DNA of 21,731 nt, from positions 1 through 21,731 of the IMG/VR virus record IMGVR_UViG_3300025168_000780. One strand, 5' to 3'. The translations under genes were made by a program, and so were the position numbers. The notes below the pieces were generated by a model, which worked only from the letters and a program-made list of their open reading frames with translations, searched no databases and had not been told where the DNA came from. Source of the DNA: a virus. This document shows, in pieces, positions 1 to 8,427 of this stretch (position 1 is the stretch's first letter; each line of letters opens with the position of its first letter).

Positions 1-33
1 GTGCGAGTTTTGAGGATTAAAAGTTAGTTTCAT

Positions 34-54
34 AGCTACTTATTATTAAGGGAG
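34..54 (+). promoter_or_regulatory. Leader of tail tube gene: candidate late motif plus Shine-Dalgarno
   Basis: The 64 bases before the first gene contain CTACTTATTATTAAG followed by GGGAG, a good ribosome binding site 10 nt before the ATG. The CTACTTA part recurs at 1708 and 11988, each time shortly upstream of a gene in the late half of the window. This is read as a possible late promoter or processing element; only the similarity is seen. The first 27 bases could be the end of a preceding gene, which in T4-like order would be the tail sheath, but three frames close there and none can be chosen. Confidence 0.3.
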
Positions 55-64
55 AAATATAAAA

Positions 65-586
65 ATGGCAATCAGTTGGGCTCAAGCCGGAGTTGATCCA
101 AAAAGAAGATTTAAGTTTAAACTTAAGCTAGGTGATGTGGCGGAGTACTATGTCAAAACGGCAACAATGCCCAAGGCAAATGTTTCCACAATAGAACATA
201 GCTACTTCGATTACAATTTTAAGTTCCCAGGTCGTGTTACTTGGGATCCGATTACGGTAACGATGGTCGCTCCATCTCAGGGAATTGAAGACCCAACAGA
301 CTTACTCTATGATTACTTTAGAGTTGCTGGATATTTCTTTCCCGATGAGTCCCCAGGCTTGACTGCTAATTCTCTTTCTAAGCAAGGATTTAGTGATGCT
401 TTTGGTGGCGACCCTCAACTACAGTTGATGGATGGCAGCGGAATGGTCATTGAGGAATGGACTCTCCGTAATGCTTTCTTAACAAATGTGGATTACGGTG
501 GTAGTTTAGATTATACATCGGATGAAATGCTTGAGCTTTCAATGGAAATCTCATTTGATTGGGCACAGAAGACACAATCAGGCTAA
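65..586 (+). CDS. Tail tube protein, T4 gp19-like
   Basis: A 173-residue protein of the gp19 family, whose hexameric rings stack to form the inner tube of a contractile tail. Its length is close to T4 gp19 (163 residues). Seen features are the N-terminal basic strand (RRFKFKLKLGD), the repeated beta-rich pattern, the central FPGRVTWDPITVTMVAP segment typical of tube proteins, and a C-terminal strand ending ELSMEISFDWAQ. The start follows a GGGAG site at 50-54. It is followed by the gp26-like gene and the tape measure, the usual tube, assembly protein, tape measure order of tailed phages. Assignment is from remembered family patterns. Confidence 0.85.
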   Translation: MAISWAQAGVDPKRRFKFKLKLGDVAEYYVKTATMPKANVSTIEHSYFDYNFKFPGRVTWDPITVTMVAPSQGIEDPTDLLYDYFRVAGYFFPDESPGLTANSLSKQGFSDAFGGDPQLQLMDGSGMVIEEWTLRNAFLTNVDYGGSLDYTSDEMLELSMEISFDWAQKTQSG

Positions 587-623
587 ACATCCGACAATTG
601 TTTCTTAAGAAAGGTTTTAAAAT

Positions 624-1490
624 ATGAGCAGAAATGAAGGACGCTTCAGTGCAGCCGAGGGTTCCCCAACTCCAGAGGACGAGGGGACTTCGGCTGTTGC
701 TGCATCTGCGGCAGGTTCGCAGTTTAATTGGGCATTGCCCACAGAATTTGTGGAGCTACCCAGCAAAGGTAAATACTACCCACCGGGACACCCTCTACAT
801 AATCAGGCAACGGTAGAGATAAAGTATATGACTGCCAAAGAAGAGGATATCCTAACGGATCGTGCTCTTCTCAAAAAGGGTATAGCAATTGATCGAGTCC
901 TGGAGAATTTGATCGTTAACAAAGCGATCAAACTTGATGATTTGCTAGTTGGTGATAAAAACGCAATCCTAGTGAAGGCAAGAACTACAGGATATGGATC
1001 AAGTTATGATACACGAGTAATCTGCCCGAACTGTCTTACACCTTGTGAGCACTCATTTGACCTAGAAGAGCTTGGACATATTGATTTTGAACAATCCTTA
1101 GAAGATGACGAGGTTGAATTAACAGAGAGTAATACATTTAGAGTCACACTTCCAATGTCAAAAGTTACGATTGAATGTCGGATGCTGACTGGTGGGGATG
1201 AAAGCTCTATCGCAAAAAAAGCACTCCGAAATGACCGTAAGAATGAAGCGTCAACCACTTTGACAACACAGTTGGGTATGTTGATTGTTTCCATAAACGA
1301 TAATACTGATAAATTTACAAAAGCTAAGTTTATTGCAGCGATGCCAGCCAGAGATTCACGATACCTGAGAGGTATCCTAGAAAAAGTCACTCCTAACATT
1401 GATATGACTCAAGACTTTGAGTGCGAACATTGTGGTGAACAAGCGGTCCTGGAGGTGCCGCTGAACACTGACTTTTTTTGGCCTAAGTGA
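624..1490 (+). CDS. gp26-like baseplate/tail assembly protein (T4_baseplate family), frame-0 product
   Basis: A 288-residue protein resembling the T4 gp26 baseplate family. Family features seen: LPSKGKYYPP near residue 45, a mixed motif around ATVEIKYMTAKEEDIL (62-77), and a central all-beta part. Two Cys pairs, CPNC (134-137, with Cys141) and CEHC (267-270), could form a zinc ribbon. The N-terminal 35 residues are Ser/Ala/Glu-rich and probably disordered. The protein ends FFWPK, and the two Phe codons lie in a run of seven T. Its place between tail tube and tape measure is the usual position of tail assembly chaperones, which in many phages have a frameshifted longer form. The start at 624 follows GAAAGG at 609-614. 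The role is inferred from family and position. Confidence 0.7.
   Translation: MSRNEGRFSAAEGSPTPEDEGTSAVAASAAGSQFNWALPTEFVELPSKGKYYPPGHPLHNQATVEIKYMTAKEEDILTDRALLKKGIAIDRVLENLIVNKAIKLDDLLVGDKNAILVKARTTGYGSSYDTRVICPNCLTPCEHSFDLEELGHIDFEQSLEDDEVELTESNTFRVTLPMSKVTIECRMLTGGDESSIAKKALRNDRKNEASTTLTTQLGMLIVSINDNTDKFTKAKFIAAMPARDSRYLRGILEKVTPNIDMTQDFECEHCGEQAVLEVPLNTDFFWPK
1473..1479 (+). other. Probable programmed frameshift site (seven-T slippery run)
   Basis: The frame-0 codons GAC TTT TTT TGG CCT AAG TGA place two Phe codons on a run of seven T, four codons before the stop. A P-site Phe-tRNA moving one base forward, or two bases back, would continue into an open frame of 66 codons that has no start codon of its own. 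A one-base backward slip meets TAA after two codons, so it is excluded as the productive event. The site is seen directly; use of it is inferred. Confidence 0.6.
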
Positions 1491-1680
1491 TGAGTACGCT
1501 GAATCAATCTACGAAGAATTCTTTAATTTAAAGTACTATGGAGGTTGGAGCTTTTTTGAGGCTTACAATCTGCCGATCGTATTAAGAAGATGGTTCTTAC
1601 GAAGGCTTGTGACGCAAAAAGAAAAAGAAGCTAAATCGCACGATGATGCGATGAGAAAAGCAAAATCAAAGCGTCGCTAA
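1480..1680 (+). CDS. Start-less C-terminal extension of the gp26-like protein (frameshift product)
   Basis: This 66-codon frame begins GLSDEYAESIYEEFF, continues YYGGWSFFEAYNLPIVLRRW, and ends in a Lys/Arg-rich tail. In this frame a TGA lies at 1462-1464. The first ATG after it is at 1651, near the end, and a GTG occurs only late (about 1609), so ordinary initiation cannot produce it. The composition is protein-like, and the segment resembles small helical tail proteins with a G-G-W/F, EAYNLP and RRWF pattern. Joined to the upstream gene it would give about 351 residues. The alternative is a decayed separate gene, but the frame is intact to its stop, which argues against decay. The ATG at 1490, overlapping the frame-0 stop, opens only 13 codons in a different frame. 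Confidence 0.6.
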   Translation, partial: GLSDEYAESIYEEFFNLKYYGGWSFFEAYNLPIVLRRWFLRRLVTQKEKEAKSHDDAMRKAKSKRR

Positions 1681-1702
1681 ATATCATTAAAATAGTGAAT
1701 TA

Positions 1703-1720
1703 CAACCTACTTACTAAGCA
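1703..1720 (+). promoter_or_regulatory. Candidate late promoter motif (second copy)
   Basis: CAACCTACTTACTAAGCA lies 26 nt before the start of the gene at 1747. Its first 11 bases are identical to 11984-11994. The gap 1681-1746 holds no gene. The role as a late promoter is inferred from recurrence and position only. Confidence 0.35.
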
Positions 1721-1746
1721 AACGTGTATATTGCTGAGGAATCTCT

Positions 1747-2085
1747 ATGCTTACTGAAGACCAATTAAAAGAAATAGTGTTCGATCTTGGCGCTGCTCGC
1801 AAAGGGCAGCTTGATGAAAATATCCTTCATGTCTTCGCTGCGTGGATTGAGTATTTGCTATCAAAAATGTATAAAGGCAGGCGAATTCCGGTTAAGGTCC
1901 GGGGTAACAGAATAGAGGTTCAGCGATTTACCGATGCCTTGGTTAACGAAAAAAGATATATGGATTATATCAAGAAATACGGACTTGATGATCCAATGAC
2001 CTACAAACAAAAGTCAAAACTTAACGTGGCAATTAAAAGATTTGAGCGAGAAGCACAAATTAATTGGCCTATCAAAAACCCATAG
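1747..2085 (+). CDS. Small tail-region protein of unknown function
   Basis: A 112-residue, mostly helical, basic protein that is not recognised. Visible features are an amphipathic N-terminal helix (LTEDQLKEIVFDLG), a basic beta-like segment (RRIPVKVRGNRIEV, residues about 47-60), and a C-terminal helix rich in Lys and Arg. There are no membrane segments and no cysteines. The start follows GAGGA at 1737-1741. It sits between the gp26-like gene and the tape measure, so a role in tail assembly is a reasonable guess from position alone. Confidence 0.75.
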   Translation: MLTEDQLKEIVFDLGAARKGQLDENILHVFAAWIEYLLSKMYKGRRIPVKVRGNRIEVQRFTDALVNEKRYMDYIKKYGLDDPMTYKQKSKLNVAIKRFEREAQINWPIKNP

Positions 2086-2096
2086 GACCCTAAGCC

Positions 2097-4541
2097 GTGG
2101 CTGACGAAAAAACACCAGATGAATTAGCGGAGCAAGCCAAAGCCGCCAAAGCGGCAGCGGAAGCTACTGAATTATTAACTGCACGACAGAAAGCCCTTGA
2201 AGAACAAGGTGGCTTGACCCGTAAGCAGCTTAACGATATTAATTCTTCCCTTCGGGAACAGCTTAATTCTTATACAGATATTAATTCAATTACTGACGAA
2301 TATCGTGCAGTTATTAGTACTCTTGCCAGCGTCGAGGCGGACTTAGCGAGGGCTCAAGGCGAAGGAAACAAAGTTCTTGAGGCGCAATTGCTGTCTCTTA
2401 AAAAGACCAACGAAGAACGCAAAAAAGCACTTGAAGTAAAGTCCGCCGACGCTGACGAAACCAAAGACAAAATCGTTCCTGGGCTTAAAGAACTCGGTGA
2501 TGAGCTTATAAATAACACCAAGCTTACTGCTGAAAACACCAAGAAGCGTTCCGAAGCACAACTCGCCTTAGATAGACTTTCAGATTCTGAAACCAGATCT
2601 GGGCTTGCCCTCAATTCATTTTCAAAGGCTCTTTCCGTAGCGAAAATGCAGGAAGCAGACTTCTCTGCCGGTGGCATGGATATGGTTGGCACCCTAGCAG
2701 AGATAGGGTTTAAGTTTGATGCCGCCTCGAAGGCAGTAGAAGTAAATACAGGACTAGGAAGACAGAGCGTTGAGCAAATGAAGTCCCTTGTTTCTGAAAA
2801 TTATGAACTTGGTGTTACAACGGAAGAGGCTTCAAAAGCAATATCTACATTGAATTCTCAATATGGCGGGTTTATTGGGGCCAACCAAGCGACGCAGAAG
2901 GAACTGGCGAATACAGTCCTTCAGCTTGAAAGACTTGGTGTGTCGTCTGAATCATCTGCCAAGGCACTTGACTTGTTGGACCGAGGATTTGGCATGGGCG
3001 CTGATGGTGCCAGGGAGGCTCTCGATGAGTTTGATAAACTGGCCCAGGGTTTATCGTTGCCCACATCGCAAGTTGTCGATGACTTTACAAAAATAGGACC
3101 TCAGCTTGCTCGCTTTGGAAAACAGGGTACCAAACAGTTTGCATCACTGTCAAAGCAGGCTAGGTCTCTTGGGCTTAATATTGAGGATGCCTTCAATATT
3201 GCTGAGGCGATGGATACGTTTGAAGGCGCTGCTGATATGGCAGGGAAATTGAACGCACAACTAGGGCTGCAAATTAATTCTGTTGATATGCTGGGGGCTA
3301 CTCACGAACAACGTATAGAGATGCTCCGACAAGAGTTTAAGCAAAGCGGACAGAATTTTGATCAGCTTGATAGGCGTCAAAAACAAGCCGTTGCTGAAAT
3401 GATGGGGGTATCTGTTGACGTTGCTGGTAAACTTTTCGGTGATCCAGTTAAATATAAGCAATACCAAAAAGATCAAGAGGAAGCTGCTGCCCGAGCCGAA
3501 CGACTAACCGCCGTGCAAACAAAACTAGCCGCTATTGGTGACAGGCTTATGGTTGCTTTTGGCCCTGTATTGACTCTGTTCTCGGGACTTGCTAATATTT
3601 TATCGTATGGATACATACCACACGCAATTGCTTTGTTTACTGGGTTTATCGGAGTTCTTAAGACTTTATCAATGGTAAAGTTGGCTGTTGCCGCTGCGGA
3701 ACAAATGGGTGTCGCCTCAACAAAATCATCAATACTGGCAAGAACAGCCGAAAATGCAAAAACCTTAATTGGAATAGGGCTTGATAAGATTAAGGGCTTC
3801 TTCAGGTTAAAAGAGATCGCCGACACCAAAAAATCAATAGGCATGAAGATTATAGAAAATGAAGTTGAAGAAGAACTTAATGACACTAAGAAAGAAAGTG
3901 TCAAGCAAAGCGGAAATTCTGGAATGGCGGCGATGAAATTAATACCTATAATGCTAGCCTTGGGCGCTGCTGTACTTATGGTTGGTGCTGGAATTTATTT
4001 GGCTGCGACAGGTATGGCCAACTTTGTTGATGCATTTGCTAAATTAAGCATGGAGCAAATTGTTGCCTTTGGGTTTGGACTAGTAGGACTCGCAATAGGG
4101 TTGTATATGTTGATTCCGGCTTTGGCTTCGTTCGCTAGTAGCTTAGTTTTATTAGGCGGTGGCGCAGCCATCGCAGGATTATTGGCTCTTGGACTCGCTC
4201 TAATGATGATTGGTGCAGGTATTGGAATGATAGCCGCTGGTGCCGGCGCTGCATTTGAGGGAATTTCTAATGTGCTTGAGACGTCTTCTACAGTATCACC
4301 AGCAAATATGAAGGCAACAATGCAAGTTTTAGATAAAATGATTGACGTGCAGGTAGCCTCTGCATTTGCAAATGTACCAGCGTTGACCGCTATAGCCGAT
4401 TCGGTGATGTTCGGTGGTGATGATACACCAGGCGGCGAAAGATCTTCTGAGAAAACAATTGAACTTAAAGTTAATGAACGAATTTTAGGGAATGTGGTAG
4501 TAGATATTATGAACAATCGTTATGATCTTACTCCGAGGTAA
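2097..4541 (+). CDS. Tail tape measure protein
   Basis: An 814-residue protein with the composition of a tape measure, which sets tail length and is carried inside the tube. Residues 1-160 are Ala/Glu/Lys/Leu-rich with long predicted coiled coils. Residues 170-480 are helical, with many Gln, Ser and Ala. A hydrophobic stretch lies near 484-525, and a strongly hydrophobic Gly/Ala-rich region near 616-725 could form several membrane segments, as in tape measures thought to help DNA cross the inner membrane. It uses a GTG start 11 nt after the preceding stop; no good in-frame ATG is close. It is longer than T4 gp29 (590 residues). The identification rests on composition and gene order, not on a catalytic motif. 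Confidence 0.75.
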   Translation: MADEKTPDELAEQAKAAKAAAEATELLTARQKALEEQGGLTRKQLNDINSSLREQLNSYTDINSITDEYRAVISTLASVEADLARAQGEGNKVLEAQLLSLKKTNEERKKALEVKSADADETKDKIVPGLKELGDELINNTKLTAENTKKRSEAQLALDRLSDSETRSGLALNSFSKALSVAKMQEADFSAGGMDMVGTLAEIGFKFDAASKAVEVNTGLGRQSVEQMKSLVSENYELGVTTEEASKAISTLNSQYGGFIGANQATQKELANTVLQLERLGVSSESSAKALDLLDRGFGMGADGAREALDEFDKLAQGLSLPTSQVVDDFTKIGPQLARFGKQGTKQFASLSKQARSLGLNIEDAFNIAEAMDTFEGAADMAGKLNAQLGLQINSVDMLGATHEQRIEMLRQEFKQSGQNFDQLDRRQKQAVAEMMGVSVDVAGKLFGDPVKYKQYQKDQEEAAARAERLTAVQTKLAAIGDRLMVAFGPVLTLFSGLANILSYGYIPHAIALFTGFIGVLKTLSMVKLAVAAAEQMGVASTKSSILARTAENAKTLIGIGLDKIKGFFRLKEIADTKKSIGMKIIENEVEEELNDTKKESVKQSGNSGMAAMKLIPIMLALGAAVLMVGAGIYLAATGMANFVDAFAKLSMEQIVAFGFGLVGLAIGLYMLIPALASFASSLVLLGGGAAIAGLLALGLALMMIGAGIGMIAAGAGAAFEGISNVLETSSTVSPANMKATMQVLDKMIDVQVASAFANVPALTAIADSVMFGGDDTPGGERSSEKTIELKVNERILGNVVVDIMNNRYDLTPR

Positions 4542-4546
4542 AATAA

Positions 4547-5386
4547 ATGAGTGTATATGACCCAAAAAGTTTAACAGACGGCATAAGTTCACAGGAAGCA
4601 TTAAACGGAGAAAATATCTCTGGCGAAAGGAATTTGTATAACGAAGGTTTTAAGCTCGAGATAGAGCACGTCCCCACGGGATACAAGGTTAACTTCCCGG
4701 CTTACCTTGAAAATTTTAGTGATGCATACACCCAAAACTGGAACGCTGAGACTGTCTACGGGCGAATGGATCCGATTGCTGTTTATCAGAATACGAGTCG
4801 TGCAATCGCTATGTCCTGGAACGTTCCAGCCAATTCTTTTAGACAAGCTAAAGAAAACATGGATGTTATAAATACCTTAATGACTTTTATGTATCCTAGT
4901 TATTCAACTTCCGGAGCAGGCAACGTGTTGAATATGTCGCCTTTGGTGCGAGTGAAATTTCTTAATCTAATTCATAACGCAGCTAATCCTGATCTTGGTC
5001 TTTTGGGGTATATAAACGGCTTTACAGTTGATGTTCGTTCCGATGACGGAGTGTTCCAGCAGCGTGGTCAGGGATTGGGAGAATACACAGCGAACGACGG
5101 AACGGTCTTTGACACTCAGGGGGTTGAAGCAAAAGCTCCTGCCGTCTATCCCAAGACTGTCACTTTAAATTTTGAACTTAATGTTCTCCACGAACAAGCT
5201 ATGGGCTGGACGTCAGGCAAAGAGGGAGATCCAGTTTTGCGTCAGTCAACGGGCGGTTATCCCTATAGGACAGACCAACCAGTTCCCTCACTAAATAATC
5301 CTGGATCGGCAAACGTAACAGCGCCAGCTACCACAAATTCAAGTGACCCAAATCAAACCGCTGGACAGATAACGTCTCAGAATTAA
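4547..5386 (+). CDS. Baseplate-tail tube junction protein (gp48/gp54-like)
   Basis: A 279-residue protein of the type joining baseplate hub and tail tube in contractile tails. Seen: a beta-rich core beginning FKLEIEHVPTGYKVNFPAYL (from residue 36), then FSDAYTQNWNAETVYGRMDP and the helical segment after SRAIAMSWNVPA. These match the layout of gp54/CIS-tube-like initiator proteins, which have a tube-protein fold. A second beta part (residues about 140-220) holds GLLGYINGFTVDVRSDDGVF and KTVTLNFELNVLHEQ. The last 40 residues are Ser, Thr, Asn and Gln-rich and probably flexible. The ATG is 5 nt after the tape measure stop, with GAGG at 4535-4538 inside that gene, so translation is probably coupled. 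Whether it corresponds to gp48 or gp54 cannot be decided. Confidence 0.65.
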   Translation: MSVYDPKSLTDGISSQEALNGENISGERNLYNEGFKLEIEHVPTGYKVNFPAYLENFSDAYTQNWNAETVYGRMDPIAVYQNTSRAIAMSWNVPANSFRQAKENMDVINTLMTFMYPSYSTSGAGNVLNMSPLVRVKFLNLIHNAANPDLGLLGYINGFTVDVRSDDGVFQQRGQGLGEYTANDGTVFDTQGVEAKAPAVYPKTVTLNFELNVLHEQAMGWTSGKEGDPVLRQSTGGYPYRTDQPVPSLNNPGSANVTAPATTNSSDPNQTAGQITSQN

Positions 5387-5401
5387 TGGAGAATCTAAGA
5401 A

Positions 5402-5761
5402 ATGGCAGGTAGGAGATATAACGGAAGACAGCTTATTGTGAATGACGATATGTCATATCAAGAGTCTTTCTTCGACAAGCGAGATATTAAGCAACTGATA
5501 CAGTATGATACTGCTAGGTTTTATTATCCCACTCCGGCTGAACGCCAAGCTATGAATTTGTCTACTTTAAATTGGACAGCTACTTCTAAACTTTATAATT
5601 TAGCTTTTGAGTATTATGGGGATCCTTCATTGTGGTGGATTATAGCCTGGTTTAATCAAAAACCAACTGAGGCTCATTTTAAAATTGGGGATGTGTTTTA
5701 TGTACCTTTAGATTATAGGCAGGTGATAGAGTTTTTCCAAAAACAGAACGGTGATATTTAA
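5402..5761 (+). CDS. LysM-like baseplate protein (gp53/gpX-like)
   Basis: A 119-residue protein whose C-terminal half has the pattern of phage LysM-type baseplate proteins: KLYNLAFEYYGDPSLWWIIA, then WFN (residues about 61-83) and GDVFYVPLDYRQV (about 96-108). In contractile tails such proteins follow the tape measure region and strengthen the baseplate around the hub; T4 gp53 and P2 gpX are the usual comparisons. The N-terminal half lacks a known domain. A GGAG site lies at 5389-5392. Its stop overlaps the next start by one base (TAATG), so the two are probably translated together. Confidence 0.65.
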   Translation: MAGRRYNGRQLIVNDDMSYQESFFDKRDIKQLIQYDTARFYYPTPAERQAMNLSTLNWTATSKLYNLAFEYYGDPSLWWIIAWFNQKPTEAHFKIGDVFYVPLDYRQVIEFFQKQNGDI

Positions 5762-8421
5762 TGGGAACATCAGAAGAAAAAGCCGAGCCAACAGCAGAAG
5801 ATACAATTGCTCTAAGACAGGCAAATACCCAAGCCTTCTTGTTGGGTGGTATGCCAGATGTTGCTCGAACTGTTGACCGGGCACCTTCTAAGTTTAAATT
5901 AGATAATGTGTTGGCTACACAAACTATTTTCACGGGTGCTGACAGTGTTAATGCGGCTACACTTGTTTCTAGAATGTCAAATCCTCCAATCATAAGCAAG
6001 TTCTTGGAAGCCACCCCAGCCCAGCTTAGTGTCTTGGTCCCCAACATAGAGTTCTTTTATGTTCTTCAGGATAGTGAAAAAAAGACACTAAAAAGCGAGC
6101 CTATTAATTTTAGCGACCATAGTTCCGGAGAAAGAATAAAATTCCTTTCTAAAAATAGGCACCTCATCAAGGACTCTGAAGACTTTAATAAGATACTTAA
6201 AAAAACTACCAATGACGCAGACGACGTTGGTGTCAAAGAGTTTACTTGGATGTTTGACAACAAACACGAGGGAAACAAAACACTCAAAGCTACTTTGACA
6301 TTGCATTTTGGCTCTATTCTAGATCTTTTAAACGATAAATATTTGCGATTCATATTTAACAGAAATACTGCGGAAGAAGGAGTTAAGGATAAAGAATCTT
6401 CACAAAGTCTAAAGGAAATCCTGACAAGATTTGATAAGATGCAGCATGCTGCCGTATCTGCTTTTAGAAATAAGTATTCTAAAGAAGACCAAAAAGATTT
6501 CCGACAAATAAAGGTAAGAGTTGGCTGGTCTAAGCCTGAGCGAAAACCGAAGAAGAACAACGACAAAGACGGCAACGAATTACCAACTGATGTTTTTGCT
6601 GGAATGACTGCGACGCAAACAAAGGAATTCTATGATGCTGTGGAAGCTACACAGAAAATAATTCTTCTTAACCTAACTCAATATAAATTAAACTTTGGAC
6701 AACAGGGGCAAGTAGGACTTACCATCGATTATGTTGGTTCGCTTGATAGTGTTTTATCCGACCCAGAAAAAACTAATATCTTTAGTAGAACTCATGAGTC
6801 AAACACTAACCGGACAGTCCCCAGAGCCTTAAGATACGAAACTGGGCTCGGGATACGAGCCCCAAGCCAGGCAGAGGGCACATCCTTTAAGGATTCTGCT
6901 TTTGGATATAAAGAGGGACAGAAGGATAAAGGCTCTGTTACGTTTGCCAACAAACAACTGATGGGCAGTTTAGCCAATGCTCTCCACGATGCGCCAGTTA
7001 GAGATGAAGTAACATTTGTAAATGATTCTTTTATAACAAACCTTGGTGCCTTACAATACGAACAAAAAACACTCTTGATGTTGCGTCAATATTTAAAAGA
7101 AAATAATGATGCATCTAATAGCAAACATGAAAAACTTTTTGAAGCGATAGATGATGGACTGGAAGCTGTCCGCCAGGCTGAATCAATCTTAGAAAAAAGG
7201 CTGGCATCACTCAAGTATTCTCAATTTATGGGCGCACTTTTAAATTCTGGCAAGATCAAGACTGCAAGAATTCGACCAAGTATATTGAAAGCAAACTCTG
7301 TTGAATCAGCAGCAGCAGGGGCCGGCGGTCAATTGATTGTCGGTCAGGCCACATCTAAGCAGAGAAAAAGCAAAAAAAAGCAGTTTGATAAAGCGATGAA
7401 AAACCTGTCCAAAAAAGACGCAGGAGTAGATGAAGACAAAGAGGGTGTTTTAGACCCTGAGTCCACTGAAAAGTCTGGACAGACTCATAAAGGACTAGAG
7501 GTTTTATTCTTCACCGTTGGAGATCTTCTAGATATTGCGGCGGGTGCCTTGGACAAAAGACACGAAATACTGGAGTCCTTGGACGGCAACATCCTTTTGG
7601 GTGGTTTTAGTGGATATGATGCAGGTATCATAGGTTCCAAAAAGAGGAATATGATTTTTTCTGTTGCCGATATACCAATCAGTGTCGATTGGTTCGGACA
7701 ATGGTTTATTGATAATTTTTTGGGCGGCAACCCACCTCCAAACAAGATAAGCTTAAGAGATTTTACAAACAAGCTTTTGAACAATATGGTTGCTCCTTTA
7801 ATAAACGAGGCGTTTAAAAATTCTAACAGAACGGTTGGTGTTAATTTTTCTATGACTTCCATTGCTTACCCGAGAGATGAGAAAGTTAATTTGCGCAGTA
7901 AATCAAATCATGGACGTGTGACTTTCGACGCTATTGACGAAATGGTCAAGTCCATTGTTGGGGCTGCGCCTGTAAATTCACCCACGACTACTTACTTTCC
8001 GGTTTTCTGCACTGTGAAACAATCTGGTACAAATAAAAGCCTTGTAGGCAACAAGGCCCAAGATCAGGCTAAAGGCATCTATCATTTAACCCTGGGTAGT
8101 GACAGGGGACTGGTAAAGACTTTTTCTTTTTCGGAAAAGAAAATGCCTCAACTTAGGGCTATAAACATAGAAAACAATAACGCTGGGTCAGCATTGGTCC
8201 TGCCACAAGACGTTGAACTAACAATGGTTGGCAACACTTTTTTCAGGAATGGCAGCGTTATTTATATTGATGCTGGTTTTGCTCTTGGTAATTTGGTGTC
8301 CAAAAAACTGGGGATTGGCGGATATTATATGGTGGTAAAATCTGAAAACACCATAAATGCCTCTATTTATGAGACAAGGTTAACTTGTATGTTCCTCCAG
8401 TCGCCTGGAGCAGCGGGATAA
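5761..8421 (+). CDS. Large probable baseplate structural protein, possibly hub-related
   Basis: An 886-residue protein without a firmly recognised domain. An N-terminal part (residues about 80-110) reads TPAQLSVLVPNIEFFYVLQD, with later beta strands such as KATLTLHFGSILDLL (about 176-190). A Lys-rich, probably disordered linker spans about 530-575. The C-terminal 60 residues (PQDVELTMVGNTFFRNGSVI then GIGGYYMVVKSENTIN) resemble the ending of phage hub proteins, where the motif G-I-G-G-Y-Y-x-V precedes a strand-rich end. Position directly after the LysM-like protein, with a one-base overlap, supports a baseplate or hub role. The run of eight A at 7372-7379 lies in the Lys-rich linker. Function is inferred from position and the weak C-terminal pattern. 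Confidence 0.5.
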   Translation: MGTSEEKAEPTAEDTIALRQANTQAFLLGGMPDVARTVDRAPSKFKLDNVLATQTIFTGADSVNAATLVSRMSNPPIISKFLEATPAQLSVLVPNIEFFYVLQDSEKKTLKSEPINFSDHSSGERIKFLSKNRHLIKDSEDFNKILKKTTNDADDVGVKEFTWMFDNKHEGNKTLKATLTLHFGSILDLLNDKYLRFIFNRNTAEEGVKDKESSQSLKEILTRFDKMQHAAVSAFRNKYSKEDQKDFRQIKVRVGWSKPERKPKKNNDKDGNELPTDVFAGMTATQTKEFYDAVEATQKIILLNLTQYKLNFGQQGQVGLTIDYVGSLDSVLSDPEKTNIFSRTHESNTNRTVPRALRYETGLGIRAPSQAEGTSFKDSAFGYKEGQKDKGSVTFANKQLMGSLANALHDAPVRDEVTFVNDSFITNLGALQYEQKTLLMLRQYLKENNDASNSKHEKLFEAIDDGLEAVRQAESILEKRLASLKYSQFMGALLNSGKIKTARIRPSILKANSVESAAAGAGGQLIVGQATSKQRKSKKKQFDKAMKNLSKKDAGVDEDKEGVLDPESTEKSGQTHKGLEVLFFTVGDLLDIAAGALDKRHEILESLDGNILLGGFSGYDAGIIGSKKRNMIFSVADIPISVDWFGQWFIDNFLGGNPPPNKISLRDFTNKLLNNMVAPLINEAFKNSNRTVGVNFSMTSIAYPRDEKVNLRSKSNHGRVTFDAIDEMVKSIVGAAPVNSPTTTYFPVFCTVKQSGTNKSLVGNKAQDQAKGIYHLTLGSDRGLVKTFSFSEKKMPQLRAINIENNNAGSALVLPQDVELTMVGNTFFRNGSVIYIDAGFALGNLVSKKLGIGGYYMVVKSENTINASIYETRLTCMFLQSPGAAG

Positions 8422-8427
8422 AAAAAG

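Noticed and set aside
1-27. Possible C-terminal end of an upstream gene
   Set aside because: Three frames close within the first 27 bases and too few codons are visible to choose one.
601-612. Perfect palindrome TTTCTTAAGAAA before the gp26-like gene
   Set aside because: Its two arms meet without a loop, so no good hairpin forms; half of it simply includes the ribosome binding site.
1004-1399. 131-codon minus-strand frame opposite the gp26-like gene
   Set aside because: Ser/Ile/Val-rich shadow composition, fully inside a well-supported gene, with no start signal.
1490-1531. ATG overlapping the stop of the gp26-like gene (ATGA type)
   Set aside because: It opens only 13 codons in the third frame, not the frame of the protein-like extension.
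3995-4516. Long open frame on the minus strand opposite the tape measure C-terminus
   Set aside because: It is a shadow of the Ala/Gly-rich hydrophobic codons of the tape measure; no ribosome site, and all other genes are on the + strand.
7372-7379. Run of eight A with a dnaX-like A AAA AAG heptamer in the 886-residue gene
   Set aside because: A -1 slip would meet TGA after two codons. No stimulatory upstream site or hairpin was seen. It lies in a Lys-rich linker where such runs arise from codon use alone.
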